A stretch of DNA of 19,249 nucleotides from Candidatus Omnitrophota bacterium (GTDB lineage Bacteria > Omnitrophota > Koll11 > Gygaellales > Profunditerraquicolaceae): NCBI GenBank assembly GCA_028712045.1, contig JAQTRA010000008.1:1-19249 (forward strand), in the 5' to 3' direction. Position numbers and translations under genes: made by a program. The notes beneath the pieces are model-generated. The model was not told the origin of the DNA, ran no database searches, and was given only the letters and a program-made list of their open reading frames with translations. The first letter of the stretch is position 1, and each line of letters opens with the position of its first letter. This document shows, one piece after another, positions 7,152 through 14,668 of this stretch.

Positions 7152-7898
7152 ATGGTTTCAGATCGTCTTTTACGAGTTACTCTCGCGGTTTCGCTTTTTG
7201 CCCATGGGGCTATTCTTTTGCAAAGCCCGCATCTTAATCCCTTTTCACCTCCACCTAAAGAACAGACAATCAAGGTGCGTTATCTTAAAAAGGAAGGGCT
7301 GGTGTCTAAAATGCCTAAGCAGCTGGCTGATTCTGGTTTGGGCAAAACGTTTTCTAAAGCTACACCTTTTCTAAAACTTGATGCTAAAATTAGCGGGGGG
7401 AATAGAATTCCTCCGCCTTATATTGAGCAGGAGAATGTTTCAGTTAAAGAAAAAACTTCCCAGGCCAGGTTGGGGAATAATACTTTACCACCGCCTAGCC
7501 AAAGCCGCAAATCAGCAAATTTTGTCAAACCTGCCTTTACTAACCCTGATTTTACAACGATAAAAAAAAAGATTACTTTGCCGGCGATAGAGATGGCTAA
7601 GATTGATAACCCGAGTTATATCAGCTATTATCAGATTGTCCGAGAGAAAATCCGCCGCAGCGCCTATCAAAACTATACGCATAGCCAGACCGGAGAGGTT
7701 TATATTTCATTTATTATTTCTAATGATGGCTTAATTAAAGGTGTGCGCCTGGTTGAAGAGAAGTCATCGGCCAATGAATACCTAAGAGGTATTGCTTTGC
7801 GCAGCGTTAATGATGCCTCACCGTTTCCTAACTTTCCCAAAGAGCTGGATTACCCGCAGCTTTCTTTTAATATTATTATTTCCTTTGAAATAGAATAA
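7152..7898 (+). CDS. tonB: TonB-like energy-transducing protein
   Basis: A 248-residue TonB-family protein that would couple the proton-motive force to the upstream receptor. It has a single N-terminal membrane helix (about residues 6-25) containing S14-x3-H18, the serine/histidine spacing essential in E. coli TonB. A periplasmic linker with PP pairs follows, and from about residue 150 a TonB C-terminal domain: an amphipathic helix (YYQIVREKIRRSAYQN), the GEVYISFIISNDGLIKGVRLVE hairpin and a final strand ending FNIIISFEIE. The linker lacks the long Glu-Pro/Lys-Pro repeats of enteric TonB. It lies 56 bp after btuB; whether it shares the btuB transcript or uses its own promoter is open. ExbB and ExbD genes are absent from the window and must be elsewhere. 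Confidence 0.85.
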   Translation: MVSDRLLRVTLAVSLFAHGAILLQSPHLNPFSPPPKEQTIKVRYLKKEGLVSKMPKQLADSGLGKTFSKATPFLKLDAKISGGNRIPPPYIEQENVSVKEKTSQARLGNNTLPPPSQSRKSANFVKPAFTNPDFTTIKKKITLPAIEMAKIDNPSYISYYQIVREKIRRSAYQNYTHSQTGEVYISFIISNDGLIKGVRLVEEKSSANEYLRGIALRSVNDASPFPNFPKELDYPQLSFNIIISFEIE

Positions 7899-7917
7899 AT
7901 AGATCCGGCCCCAATTA

Positions 7918-7946
7918 TTGACACTTGCCTAAAAGAGTGGTATATT
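7918..7946 (+). promoter_or_regulatory. Strong sigma70-type promoter upstream of rpsU
   Basis: A perfect -35 TTGACA (7918-7923), an exact 17-bp spacer and a -10 TATATT (7941-7946, 5 of 6). This is the best consensus promoter in an intergenic position of the window. The expected start is near 7953. It would drive rpsU and the closely packed genes behind it. Confidence 0.8.
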
Positions 7947-7981
7947 AAAGTTTCAAATTAAAGTGAAAGGAGATGATTATA

Positions 7982-8143
7982 TTGTCACAAGTTGAAGTCA
8001 AAAAAGACGAGTCTTTTGAATCTGCTTTGCGCCGTTTTAAGAGAAAGATTGAGCAGGAAGGTATCTTGCGGGAAGTGCGCGATCGCAAGCATTATGAAAA
8101 ACCCAGCGAACGTAAAAGAAAGAAAGCCAAAACTAGAAGATAA
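7982..8143 (+). CDS. rpsU: 30S ribosomal protein S21, TTG start
   Basis: A 53-residue small basic protein, the small-subunit ribosomal protein S21, involved in translation initiation. The sequence begins [20 protein letters not shown], continues with [25 protein letters not shown] and ends in a lysine/arginine-rich tail, all typical of S21. I choose the TTG at 7982. The near-perfect ribosome-binding site AAGGAGATGAT (7967-7977) sits at the right distance from it, while an in-frame ATG at 7973 is embedded in that site and cannot use it. A consensus promoter lies just upstream, and the next gene starts 2 bp after the stop, so rpsU heads an operon of non-ribosomal genes. Confidence 0.93.
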   Translation: MSQVEVKKDESFESALRRFKRKIEQEGILREVRDRKHYEKPSERKRKKAKTRR

Positions 8144-8145
8144 TT

Positions 8146-9069
8146 ATGGCTGTAGCAATCTCTACTTCTTGGAACGCTTATCGTTTTAATGATGGTCAGA
8201 AGTTGCTCTTTGAAATAAGCCAACTTGGTTTTAAAGCTATCGAATTGAGCTTTAATTTAACCTCAGAGATGGTTGGCCAGATTGCTGCTGCGGCCGATAA
8301 ATCAGGTATCCAGATCACCAGCCTGCATAATTATTGTCCGATACCGGAGGGGCTTAGCCGCGAAACCGCTTTGCCGGATTGTTATTCCTTAGCTTCTTTG
8401 GATGAAGCCCAGCGAGGTTTAGCACTCAAATTTTCTAAGCGCAGTATTGATACGGCCAGCTCACTAAATGCAAAAGCAGTGGTTTTGCATTTAGGCCGAG
8501 TCCAGATGCCTGACTATACCCGCCAACTGATCAACCTTTATAACCAAGGTTTAAAGGATCAAGCTGAGTTTTTAGAATTAAAAAACAAAATGCTTTGCCA
8601 GAGGCAGGCAGAATCTGCTAAATACCTTGATCAGGCTCTAAAAAGCCTGGATGCACTAAATGCTTACGCAAAATTAAAAGGCGTGCTTTTAGGAGTAGAA
8701 ACCCGTTTTTATCATCGGGAAATTCCCGATCTAATTGAAATCGGAATTATCCTGAAAAAGTTTAACAATTCCCAAATTTATTACTGGCATGATACGGGCC
8801 ATGCTCAATTAATGGAAAATTTAGGATTTGTAAAACATCAGGATTTCCTAGAGCAGTACTTTAGCCGCCTGATCGGTATCCATCTGCATGATATCCTGGG
8901 TTGCCAGGATCACCGCGCACCTTTAGAAGGAAAAATAGATTTTGCGATGCTTAAGCCGTATTTAAAAAAGGATTCTTTAAAAATAATTGAGGCGCATTAT
9001 CCGGCTACCGCCGAAGCATTAATTAAAAGCTATAAATTTATATCTCAACTTTTCGATGAAGCAATCTGA
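8146..9069 (+). CDS. Sugar phosphate isomerase/epimerase-like TIM barrel protein
   Basis: A 307-residue protein of the xylose isomerase-like TIM barrel family (AP_endonuc_2 clan), which groups sugar isomerases, epimerases and endonuclease IV. The early IELSFN, SLHNYCP and VVLHLGR strands build the barrel. Candidate metal ligands are the glutamate in GVETRF, D and H in YWHDTGHAQL, the histidines in GIHLHD and the glutamate in IIEAHYP, so a divalent-metal enzyme is likely. The substrate is unknown; a role as an AP endonuclease seems less likely because the usual Nfo signatures are not evident. It is 2 bp downstream of rpsU and overlaps the Memo gene by 14 bp. Confidence 0.78.
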   Translation: MAVAISTSWNAYRFNDGQKLLFEISQLGFKAIELSFNLTSEMVGQIAAAADKSGIQITSLHNYCPIPEGLSRETALPDCYSLASLDEAQRGLALKFSKRSIDTASSLNAKAVVLHLGRVQMPDYTRQLINLYNQGLKDQAEFLELKNKMLCQRQAESAKYLDQALKSLDALNAYAKLKGVLLGVETRFYHREIPDLIEIGIILKKFNNSQIYYWHDTGHAQLMENLGFVKHQDFLEQYFSRLIGIHLHDILGCQDHRAPLEGKIDFAMLKPYLKKDSLKIIEAHYPATAEALIKSYKFISQLFDEAI

Positions 9070-9877
9070 TATTCGTAAACCTTGCGTAGCTGGCCAGTTT
9101 TATCCTGGAACTTCTGAAGAGCTTAATGAAATTATTGCTTCTTTTGTAGATAAGGCTACATTAAAGCAGGAGGTAATCGGCTGCATTTTACCGCATGCAG
9201 GTTATATTTATTCTGGCCGGGTAGCGGCTCAGACTTTAGCCACGGTAAAGATTAAAGATACTATTGTTCTTTTAGGCCCGAATCATACTGGCCAGGGGGA
9301 AACTTTTAGCCTTTGCTGCCAGGGATATTGGCAGACCCCTTTGGGTAATGTAGGCCTGGATAAAGGCCTGGCAAGTTTATTTTTAAGTAAATCTAAATAT
9401 TTAAAAGATGATTGCTTGGCACACCTGGATGAACATTCTTTAGAAGTACAGTTGCCTTTACTGCAGTATTTTAAAAAAGATTTTAAAATTGTGCCCATAG
9501 CAATTAAAAGCCAGGATTTAAGCCAGTTGCAGGGTTTAGCTCAAGAGTTGGCTAATGTAATTCAAGAAAATAATCTTGGCGATTCGGTTATGTTGATTGC
9601 TAGTTCGGATATGACGCATTATGAGCCGCAAAAAATCGCCCAGAAAAATGATGGGTTAGCAATAAAAGAGATTATTGCTTTAAATGAAAATAAGCTTCAA
9701 GAGGTAATAAGTGAGTTTTCTATTTCGATGTGCGGCTTTGCTCCGGTTGCGGTTTTAATTAAAGCAGCAAAGTTATTGGGCTCTCAAAAGGGCAGGTTAA
9801 TAAAATATCAAACCAGCGGCGATGCGACTCAGGATTTGAGCAGTGTTGTTGGCTACGCCGGAATCACAATTTATTAA
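9056..9877 (+). CDS. Memo family protein (AmmeMemoRadiSam system protein B)
   Basis: A 273-residue Memo family protein related to extradiol dioxygenases. Family landmarks: KPCVAGQFYPG at the N-terminus, LPHAGYIYSG with H47, GPNHTG with H77, EHSLEVQLPLLQ, ASSDMTHY and SMCGFAP with C226. H47, H77 and C226 match the conserved metal-site residues described for human MEMO1, so the metal site looks intact. In many prokaryotes this protein is encoded next to an AMMECR1-domain protein and a radical SAM enzyme. Neither is here, so this copy is an orphan or its partners are elsewhere. The ATG at 9056 lies inside the previous gene. The biochemical role in bacteria is unsettled. Confidence 0.9.
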   Translation: MKQSDIRKPCVAGQFYPGTSEELNEIIASFVDKATLKQEVIGCILPHAGYIYSGRVAAQTLATVKIKDTIVLLGPNHTGQGETFSLCCQGYWQTPLGNVGLDKGLASLFLSKSKYLKDDCLAHLDEHSLEVQLPLLQYFKKDFKIVPIAIKSQDLSQLQGLAQELANVIQENNLGDSVMLIASSDMTHYEPQKIAQKNDGLAIKEIIALNENKLQEVISEFSISMCGFAPVAVLIKAAKLLGSQKGRLIKYQTSGDATQDLSSVVGYAGITIY

Positions 9878-9880
9878 GCC

Positions 9881-10279
9881 ATGGATGAGATCAAGAAAAA
9901 GGTTGATGAGAGCTGGAAGCAAAATGTAGAAAAGGAAAAAGCTCAAGCAGCAGAATCAAAAGATAAGTCAGAGGACAATGGTTTGCCTTCCGATAGGCAA
10001 AGCCATAAGGGCCAGTTTGTCCCTCCGGCTGCGGATTTTAAATTTTTTATTACTACGCTTACTTTGCAGGCATCGATTGCCCTAGGCCATATGGCTAATC
10101 CGAGCAATGAAAAGATTGAAGAGGACCTGACTCAGGCAAAATTTCTTATTGATACTTTAGGGATGTTACAGGAAAAAACTAAAAATAATCTGACTGCCGA
10201 TGAAACTGAGCTCCTGGAGAATCTGCTTTATGAATTAAGAACAGCTTATTTGGCAAAAAACAAGGGAGAGGTAAAATGA
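9881..10279 (+). CDS. DUF1844 domain protein
   Basis: A 132-residue protein whose second half matches DUF1844: FKFFITTLTLQASIALGHM, then QAKFLIDTLGMLQEKTKNNLT and LENLLYELRTAYL. The first ~45 residues are charged and low in complexity (Lys/Glu/Ser/Asp), probably a flexible tail. No catalytic motif or membrane helix is seen. The family has no established function. It starts 3 bp after the Memo gene and its TGA overlaps the next ATG (ATGA), showing tight coupling with the Trm112-like gene. Confidence 0.85.
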   Translation: MDEIKKKVDESWKQNVEKEKAQAAESKDKSEDNGLPSDRQSHKGQFVPPAADFKFFITTLTLQASIALGHMANPSNEKIEEDLTQAKFLIDTLGMLQEKTKNNLTADETELLENLLYELRTAYLAKNKGEVK

Positions 10280-10431
10280 TCGATAAAGAGCTGTTGGATA
10301 TCTTAGCCTGCCCGGCTTGCAAAGGCGATGTGGAGCTTAAAGGCAATTTGATTGTTTGCAAAAAATGCGCCAAGAAATATCCGGTGCGTGACGGTATCCC
10401 GGTAATGTTAATTGATGAGGCGCAATGTTAA
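10276..10431 (+). CDS. Trm112-like small zinc protein (UPF0434/YcaR type)
   Basis: A 51-residue protein of the Trm112/YcaR family. It reads [17 protein letters not shown], then a CKKC pair and [11 protein letters not shown], so the four cysteines of a zinc knuckle (CPAC and CKKC) are present. YPV-x-DGIP-x-M/L is the family's C-terminal signature. In eukaryotes and archaea Trm112 activates methyltransferases; the bacterial short form is of unknown function. The start is part of an ATGA overlap with DUF1844, preceded by GGGAGAGG (10264-10271). Its last 7 bp overlap the aroQ start. Confidence 0.88.
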   Translation: MIDKELLDILACPACKGDVELKGNLIVCKKCAKKYPVRDGIPVMLIDEAQC

Positions 10432-10868
10432 AAATACTGGTTATTCACGGGCCGAATTTAAATCTCCTGGGAAAGCGGGAGCCGGGAATCTATGGCGTGG
10501 TGACTTTAGCTAAGATCAACCAGATGCTTAAAAGCCAGGCTAAGAAGGATAAGGTTACTTTAGCGATTAAGCAATCTAATCATGAAGGCCAGATTGTCGA
10601 TTTTATTCAGGAAGCTAAACAAAATAAATTTCAGGGTATTTTAATCAACCCGGCAGCTTACACGCATACGAGTGTGGCAGTCCGTGATGCCGTAGCCGCC
10701 TGCGGTTTGCCGGTAGTGGAAGTGCACCTTTCAAACATTTATTCCCGCGAAGAGTTTAGGCATAAATCATTGATCAGCCCGGTGGCCCAAGGCACGATCT
10801 TAGGTTTTGGCGCGCAAAGTTATCTGCTTGGCCTGGCGGCTATTTGCGATTTAATCGAATCAAAATGA
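10425..10868 (+). CDS. aroQ: 3-dehydroquinate dehydratase, type II
   Basis: A 147-residue type II dehydroquinase, which converts 3-dehydroquinate to 3-dehydroshikimate in the shikimate pathway. The signature [18 protein letters not shown] is at the N-terminus, including the catalytic tyrosine loop. [24 protein letters not shown] and [18 protein letters not shown] follow, carrying the active-site Asn and His residues. Length is that expected for the dodecameric enzyme. The ATG at 10425 has a GAGG 4 bp upstream and overlaps the Trm112-like gene. No other aro gene is in the window, so the gene is part of a mixed operon. Confidence 0.97.
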   Translation: MLKILVIHGPNLNLLGKREPGIYGVVTLAKINQMLKSQAKKDKVTLAIKQSNHEGQIVDFIQEAKQNKFQGILINPAAYTHTSVAVRDAVAACGLPVVEVHLSNIYSREEFRHKSLISPVAQGTILGFGAQSYLLGLAAICDLIESK

Positions 10869-11926
10869 ACTCCCGCCTAAAGAGCATATATTCCCAGCTA
10901 AAACAAAGAGGGCTGGATGCTTTGTTGGTATCCTTGCCGGCAAATGTCTCCTATCTGGTTAAATCCCTGAGCCGGGATTCTTACCTGCTTATCTCTGAAA
11001 AAGAAAATATTTATTTTACGGATTCGCGTTATGTGGAAGAAGCCGGGGCTTTTCTTAAGGATGATATTCAGCTTAAGGAATGCAATGGTTCTGTATTTAA
11101 ACATATTGCCCAGGCGGTTATTGATCAGGGTTTTAAAAAGCTGGGTATCGAAGAAAGGTATTTACCGTTTGCGGAATTCAATAAGATTAAAGAGTACGCT
11201 AAAGGGAATTTTGATTTAATTCCGACCCATAGCATTGTTGAAGATAAAAGGCAGGTCAAGGATGCTGGTGAATTAGATAGAATTAGAAAGGCAACTTGGA
11301 TTACCGCTTTAACTTTAAAACATATCGAGGAATTTCTTGTTCCGGGGATTAAAGAGATAGAGATAGTTGCCGAAATTGAGCGTTTTATCCGTTATCAAGG
11401 TGCCTACAGCGGGGCTTTTGATATCATTGTGGCTTCCGGGCCTAACTCTAGCCAGCCGCATCATCTATCCGGAGAGAGAAAACTGCAAAATCATGAACCA
11501 GTACTTATTGATTTGGGGGTTGATTACCAGGGATACAAATCTGACTTGACAAGGGTTTTCTTTTTGGGTAAAATAAAAGTTCTCATGCGCAAGGTTTACG
11601 AGATTGTGGTTAAAGCGCAGGAGCAGGCAATAAAAGTAATCCGGCCTGGCGCAGAAATGGCTGAAATTGATAGGGTTGCACGGGAATACATCGCTTCTAA
11701 AGGGTACGCTAAACATTTTACCCATAACTTAGGGCATGGTTTTGGCCTGGAAGTCCATGAAGACCCGCGCATCAGCCGCAATGAAGCTAGTTGCCTTAAG
11801 CCGGGAATGACTTTTACCGTTGAACCGGGGATTTATCTACCCAATAAATTTGGTATAAGAATCGAAGATATGATTTTAGTAACAAGAAAGGGATGCGAGG
11901 TGCTTAGTGGGTTTATCCATAAATGA
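10865..11926 (+). CDS. M24 family metallopeptidase, Xaa-Pro aminopeptidase/dipeptidase
   Basis: A 353-residue M24 peptidase with an N-terminal creatinase-like domain (about 1-125) and a C-terminal pita-bread catalytic domain. The metal ligands are all visible: two aspartates in [17 protein letters not shown], the histidine in [13 protein letters not shown], the glutamate in TVEPGIYLP and the glutamate in [10 protein letters not shown]. It would remove residues N-terminal to proline in the cytoplasm. I use the ATG at 10865, which forms an ATGA overlap with aroQ, rather than an upstream TTG at 10844. In many bacteria such a gene directly precedes efp, as it does here; the two overlap by 20 bp. 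Aminopeptidase P and prolidase cannot be separated by eye. Confidence 0.92.
   Translation: MNSRLKSIYSQLKQRGLDALLVSLPANVSYLVKSLSRDSYLLISEKENIYFTDSRYVEEAGAFLKDDIQLKECNGSVFKHIAQAVIDQGFKKLGIEERYLPFAEFNKIKEYAKGNFDLIPTHSIVEDKRQVKDAGELDRIRKATWITALTLKHIEEFLVPGIKEIEIVAEIERFIRYQGAYSGAFDIIVASGPNSSQPHHLSGERKLQNHEPVLIDLGVDYQGYKSDLTRVFFLGKIKVLMRKVYEIVVKAQEQAIKVIRPGAEMAEIDRVAREYIASKGYAKHFTHNLGHGFGLEVHEDPRISRNEASCLKPGMTFTVEPGIYLPNKFGIRIEDMILVTRKGCEVLSGFIHK
11546..11574 (+). promoter_or_regulatory. Candidate internal promoter upstream of efp
   Basis: A perfect -35 TTGACA (11546-11551), a 17-bp spacer and a -10 TAAAAT (11569-11574, 5 of 6), all inside the peptidase coding region. It is about 330 bp upstream of the efp start and could give extra transcription of efp-accB-accC. 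The -35 is also part of codons for the conserved DLTR metal-ligand block, so chance is possible. Confidence 0.35.
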
Positions 11927-12473
11927 AATTAAATCCGGAGTAACTATCTTCCTTGAAGGTAATGTTTATGTTTGCGTTGACGCTCAGCATGTTAAGCCTG
12001 GCAAGGGCGCTGCGTTTGTCCGGGCCAGGTTACGGGATATGAAATCAAACAATATCCAGGAAAAAACATTCCGGGGAGACGATAAGATCGAGCAGGCTTT
12101 TGTTGAAGAGCGTAAGCTGCAATATCAATATACCAGTGGCGGAGTTTACCACTTTATGGATACTGAAAATTTTGAAGAGATTGCTGTTTCTGCCGAAAGT
12201 GTCGGAGATAAGGCAAAATTGTTAAAAGACAACCTTGAGATTCAAGGTTATTTTTTTAAGGGAGATACTTTGTCTATCGCTTTACCTAATTTTATTGAAT
12301 TTAACATTGTGGAAACTGAGCCGGGGTTTAAAGGTGATTCATCTAAGAGTGGTAATAAGCCCGCGATTGTTGATACCGGGGCAACGATATTAGTTCCGCT
12401 TTTTATCAATGTGGGTGATAAAATCAAAGTAGATACGCGTACGGGTGGTACTTACGTGGAAAGAATCAACTAG
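11907..12473 (+). CDS. efp: Translation elongation factor P
   Basis: A 188-residue EF-P, the tRNA-shaped factor that rescues ribosomes stalled at polyproline. All three beta-barrel domains are present. The modification loop HVKPGKGAAFVR carries K33 at the place of E. coli K34, the site of beta-lysylation, so EpmA/EpmB-type modification is possible, although neither gene is here. The later blocks YHFMDTENFEEI, PNFIEFNIVETEPGFKGD and PLFINVGDKIKVDTRTG are standard. The start is GTG at 11907, with GAGG at 11897-11900, inside the end of the peptidase gene. It is followed after 13 bp by accB, an order also found in many Firmicutes. Confidence 0.97.
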   Translation: MGLSINEIKSGVTIFLEGNVYVCVDAQHVKPGKGAAFVRARLRDMKSNNIQEKTFRGDDKIEQAFVEERKLQYQYTSGGVYHFMDTENFEEIAVSAESVGDKAKLLKDNLEIQGYFFKGDTLSIALPNFIEFNIVETEPGFKGDSSKSGNKPAIVDTGATILVPLFINVGDKIKVDTRTGGTYVERIN

Positions 12474-12486
12474 AAGGAGTCCAGGT

Positions 12487-12945
12487 ATGAATATAAAAGA
12501 GATTAAAGAAATGATTAACCTGATGAATGAAAACGGCTTAGTTGAGCTTGAGGTAGAGAAAGAAGATATGCGTGTCCGCCTTAAGAAAACATCTTCCGGC
12601 CTTGAGGGGATGAATGGGCCAATCGTTATAGAAAGACAGCCAGCTGCCCCAGCTGTAGCCAGTGCCATAGCTGCGGCGGCAATTGAAGCCAAAAGCGCAA
12701 TTAAAACCGTAGAGATAAAAGCTCCCATGGTTGGTACGTTTTACCGCGCGCCTAATCCGGAAGCTCCGGCTTATGTTGAAGTCGGCCAGACCATTGAACC
12801 GGGCCAGGTAATTTGCATAATTGAAGCCATGAAGTTGATGAATGAAATAAAATCAGAGATTAGGGGTAAGATTCTTGAGATACTAGTTGATAACGCTGAG
12901 CCGGTTGAATTTGGCCAGCCTTTATTCCTGATTGAACCGCTTTAA
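12487..12945 (+). CDS. accB: Biotin carboxyl carrier protein of acetyl-CoA carboxylase
   Basis: A 152-residue BCCP, carrying biotin between the carboxylase and transferase reactions that make malonyl-CoA for fatty acid synthesis. An N-terminal helix domain (1-34) is followed by an Ala/Pro-rich linker (about 50-72). The biotinyl domain has the site EAMKLMNE, with the acceptor lysine at K116. The ATG at 12487, with AAGGAG 7 bp upstream, is preferred to a GTG at 12445 that lies inside efp. It is followed by accC after 4 bp. The transferase genes accA and accD are not in the window. Confidence 0.96.
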   Translation: MNIKEIKEMINLMNENGLVELEVEKEDMRVRLKKTSSGLEGMNGPIVIERQPAAPAVASAIAAAAIEAKSAIKTVEIKAPMVGTFYRAPNPEAPAYVEVGQTIEPGQVICIIEAMKLMNEIKSEIRGKILEILVDNAEPVEFGQPLFLIEPL

Positions 12946-12949
12946 ATAA

Positions 12950-14311
12950 ATGTTCTCTAAAATACTAATTGCCAATCGAGGCGAAATCGCCTTAAGAATA
13001 ATCCGCGCTTGTCATGAATTAGGCATCCGTACTGTGGCTGTCTATTCTCAAGCCGACCGCAATAGCCTGCATGTGCGTTTTGCTGATGAAGCAATCTGCA
13101 TTGGCCAGGCATCCAGCGCGAATAGCTATTTAAATATCCCCGCGATTATCAGTGCCGCAGAAATTACCGACGTGGAAGCCATACACCCCGGTTACGGATT
13201 TTTAGCTGAAAACGCGCATTTTGCCGAAATCTGTGAATCCTGTAAAATTACTTTTATCGGCCCGACCCCGGAGAATATCCGCTTGATGGGCGATAAAATG
13301 GCTGCGCGTACAACTATGCAAAAAGCCGGCCTGCCGATTGTTCCGGGCAGCCGCACTACAATTAAAAATAAAGAAGAGGCCCTAAAAACAGCTAAAGCAA
13401 TTGGCTATCCGGTAATTATTAAAGCCGCTGCCGGCGGTGGTGGGAAAGGAATGCGCATCTGCCACAATGACCTTACTTTAGTTTCCAGTTTATTGACTGC
13501 TCAGAGTGAAGCCGAAGCGAATTTCGGCAATTCCAGCGTTTACATTGAAAGGTATATTGAGAAACCGCGCCATATCGAAGTACAAATTATCGGTGACCGC
13601 CAGGGGCATATCCTGCAACTTGGGGAAAGAGACTGCAGCATTCAAAGAAGGCATCAGAAATTATTAGAAGAAGCGCCTTCTTCGGTGGTGGACAGTAAAA
13701 TGCGCAAGAAATTAGGCGAATTGGTCTTAAGGGGGATGAAATCTATCGGTTATGTTAGTTGCGGTACAATTGAATTTTTGCTTGATGAGAAAACGAATAA
13801 TTTTTACTTCATGGAGATGAATACGCGTATACAGGTGGAGCATCCGGTTACTGAAATGGTCACCGGCATTGACTTGATTAAGGAACAGCTTCGCGTAGCT
13901 AGTGGCGAGAAGCTTAAAATTCAGCAGGATGATATTCAAATTAAGGGCGCGGCAATTGAATGCCGGATTAATGCTGAGGATCCGGATAATAATTTTATGC
14001 CCTCTCCCGGTAAAATCGAAACATTGATCCTCCCCGGCGGGCCGAATGTCCGCGTAGATACGCATATTTACGCCGGATACGAAGTTCCTCCTTATTATGA
14101 TTCTTTAGTGGCTAAGCTTATTGTGCATGGAGCTAATCGCCAGGAAGCGATTAAAACTATGCGCCGGGCATTAAGCGAATTTCATATTGCCCCGATTAAA
14201 ACCACCATACCTTTTCATCTTAAATTAATGGATAATGCTTTGTTTAAGAAGGGTGATATATCCACGCATTTTGTGCAGGATCTTTTGAGTAATGAAGGCA
14301 AAGGAGAATAG
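12950..14311 (+). CDS. accC: Acetyl-CoA carboxylase, biotin carboxylase subunit
   Basis: A 453-residue biotin carboxylase that carboxylates BCCP-bound biotin with ATP and bicarbonate. The N-domain begins [17 protein letters not shown]. The ATP-grasp domain holds [16 protein letters not shown] and [18 protein letters not shown], and the active-site block [21 protein letters not shown] is intact. The C-terminal domain has [19 protein letters not shown] and [12 protein letters not shown]. Length matches stand-alone AccC. The stop is directly followed by the ATG of the Asp23 gene. Pyruvate carboxylase-type subunits are similar, but the accB partner supports AccC. Confidence 0.97.
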   Translation: MFSKILIANRGEIALRIIRACHELGIRTVAVYSQADRNSLHVRFADEAICIGQASSANSYLNIPAIISAAEITDVEAIHPGYGFLAENAHFAEICESCKITFIGPTPENIRLMGDKMAARTTMQKAGLPIVPGSRTTIKNKEEALKTAKAIGYPVIIKAAAGGGGKGMRICHNDLTLVSSLLTAQSEAEANFGNSSVYIERYIEKPRHIEVQIIGDRQGHILQLGERDCSIQRRHQKLLEEAPSSVVDSKMRKKLGELVLRGMKSIGYVSCGTIEFLLDEKTNNFYFMEMNTRIQVEHPVTEMVTGIDLIKEQLRVASGEKLKIQQDDIQIKGAAIECRINAEDPDNNFMPSPGKIETLILPGGPNVRVDTHIYAGYEVPPYYDSLVAKLIVHGANRQEAIKTMRRALSEFHIAPIKTTIPFHLKLMDNALFKKGDISTHFVQDLLSNEGKGE

Positions 14312-14665
14312 ATGAACCGCGATGAATCTAGAAATGATTTAGGGGTAGTTAGAATCCATAAAAATGTAATTGCTTCCATTTCTTCTATAGCGGCCACTGA
14401 GATTGAAGGGGTAAAAAAAGTAGGCAAAGATATCAAAAGCGGGATAATGGAACTATTAGGCCAAAAATCTTTTTCGGCGATTAAAGTTGATATTTCGAAA
14501 AATGAAGAAGTAAAAGTTGAGGTTCCGCTAATTATTAAGTATGGTTATAATATCCCGGATGTGGCCAGTAAAGTCCAGGAGAATGTGCGCCAGGCTTTAG
14601 AAAAAATGAGTAATCTTTCCATCAGGGATATTAATATTTCTGTGCAAGGTATCGAAAGGGGGTAG
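14312..14665 (+). CDS. Asp23/Gls24 (YqhY-like) family protein
   Basis: A 117-residue Asp23/Gls24 family protein. It has the typical start GVVRIHKNVIASISSIAATEIEGV, then VKVEVPLIIKYGYNIPDVASKVQENVRQALEKM and ends with INISVQGIERG. It is soluble, with no membrane helix. The ATG directly follows accC and has AAGGAG 5 bp upstream. In Bacillus subtilis the family member YqhY is encoded as accB-accC-yqhY and has been linked to acetyl-CoA carboxylase control; the same order here suggests a related role. The AmaP-like membrane anchor gene 3 bp downstream is a likely binding partner. The family is best known from Gram-positive bacteria. Confidence 0.9.
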   Translation: MNRDESRNDLGVVRIHKNVIASISSIAATEIEGVKKVGKDIKSGIMELLGQKSFSAIKVDISKNEEVKVEVPLIIKYGYNIPDVASKVQENVRQALEKMSNLSIRDINISVQGIERG

Positions 14666-14668
14666 GCA

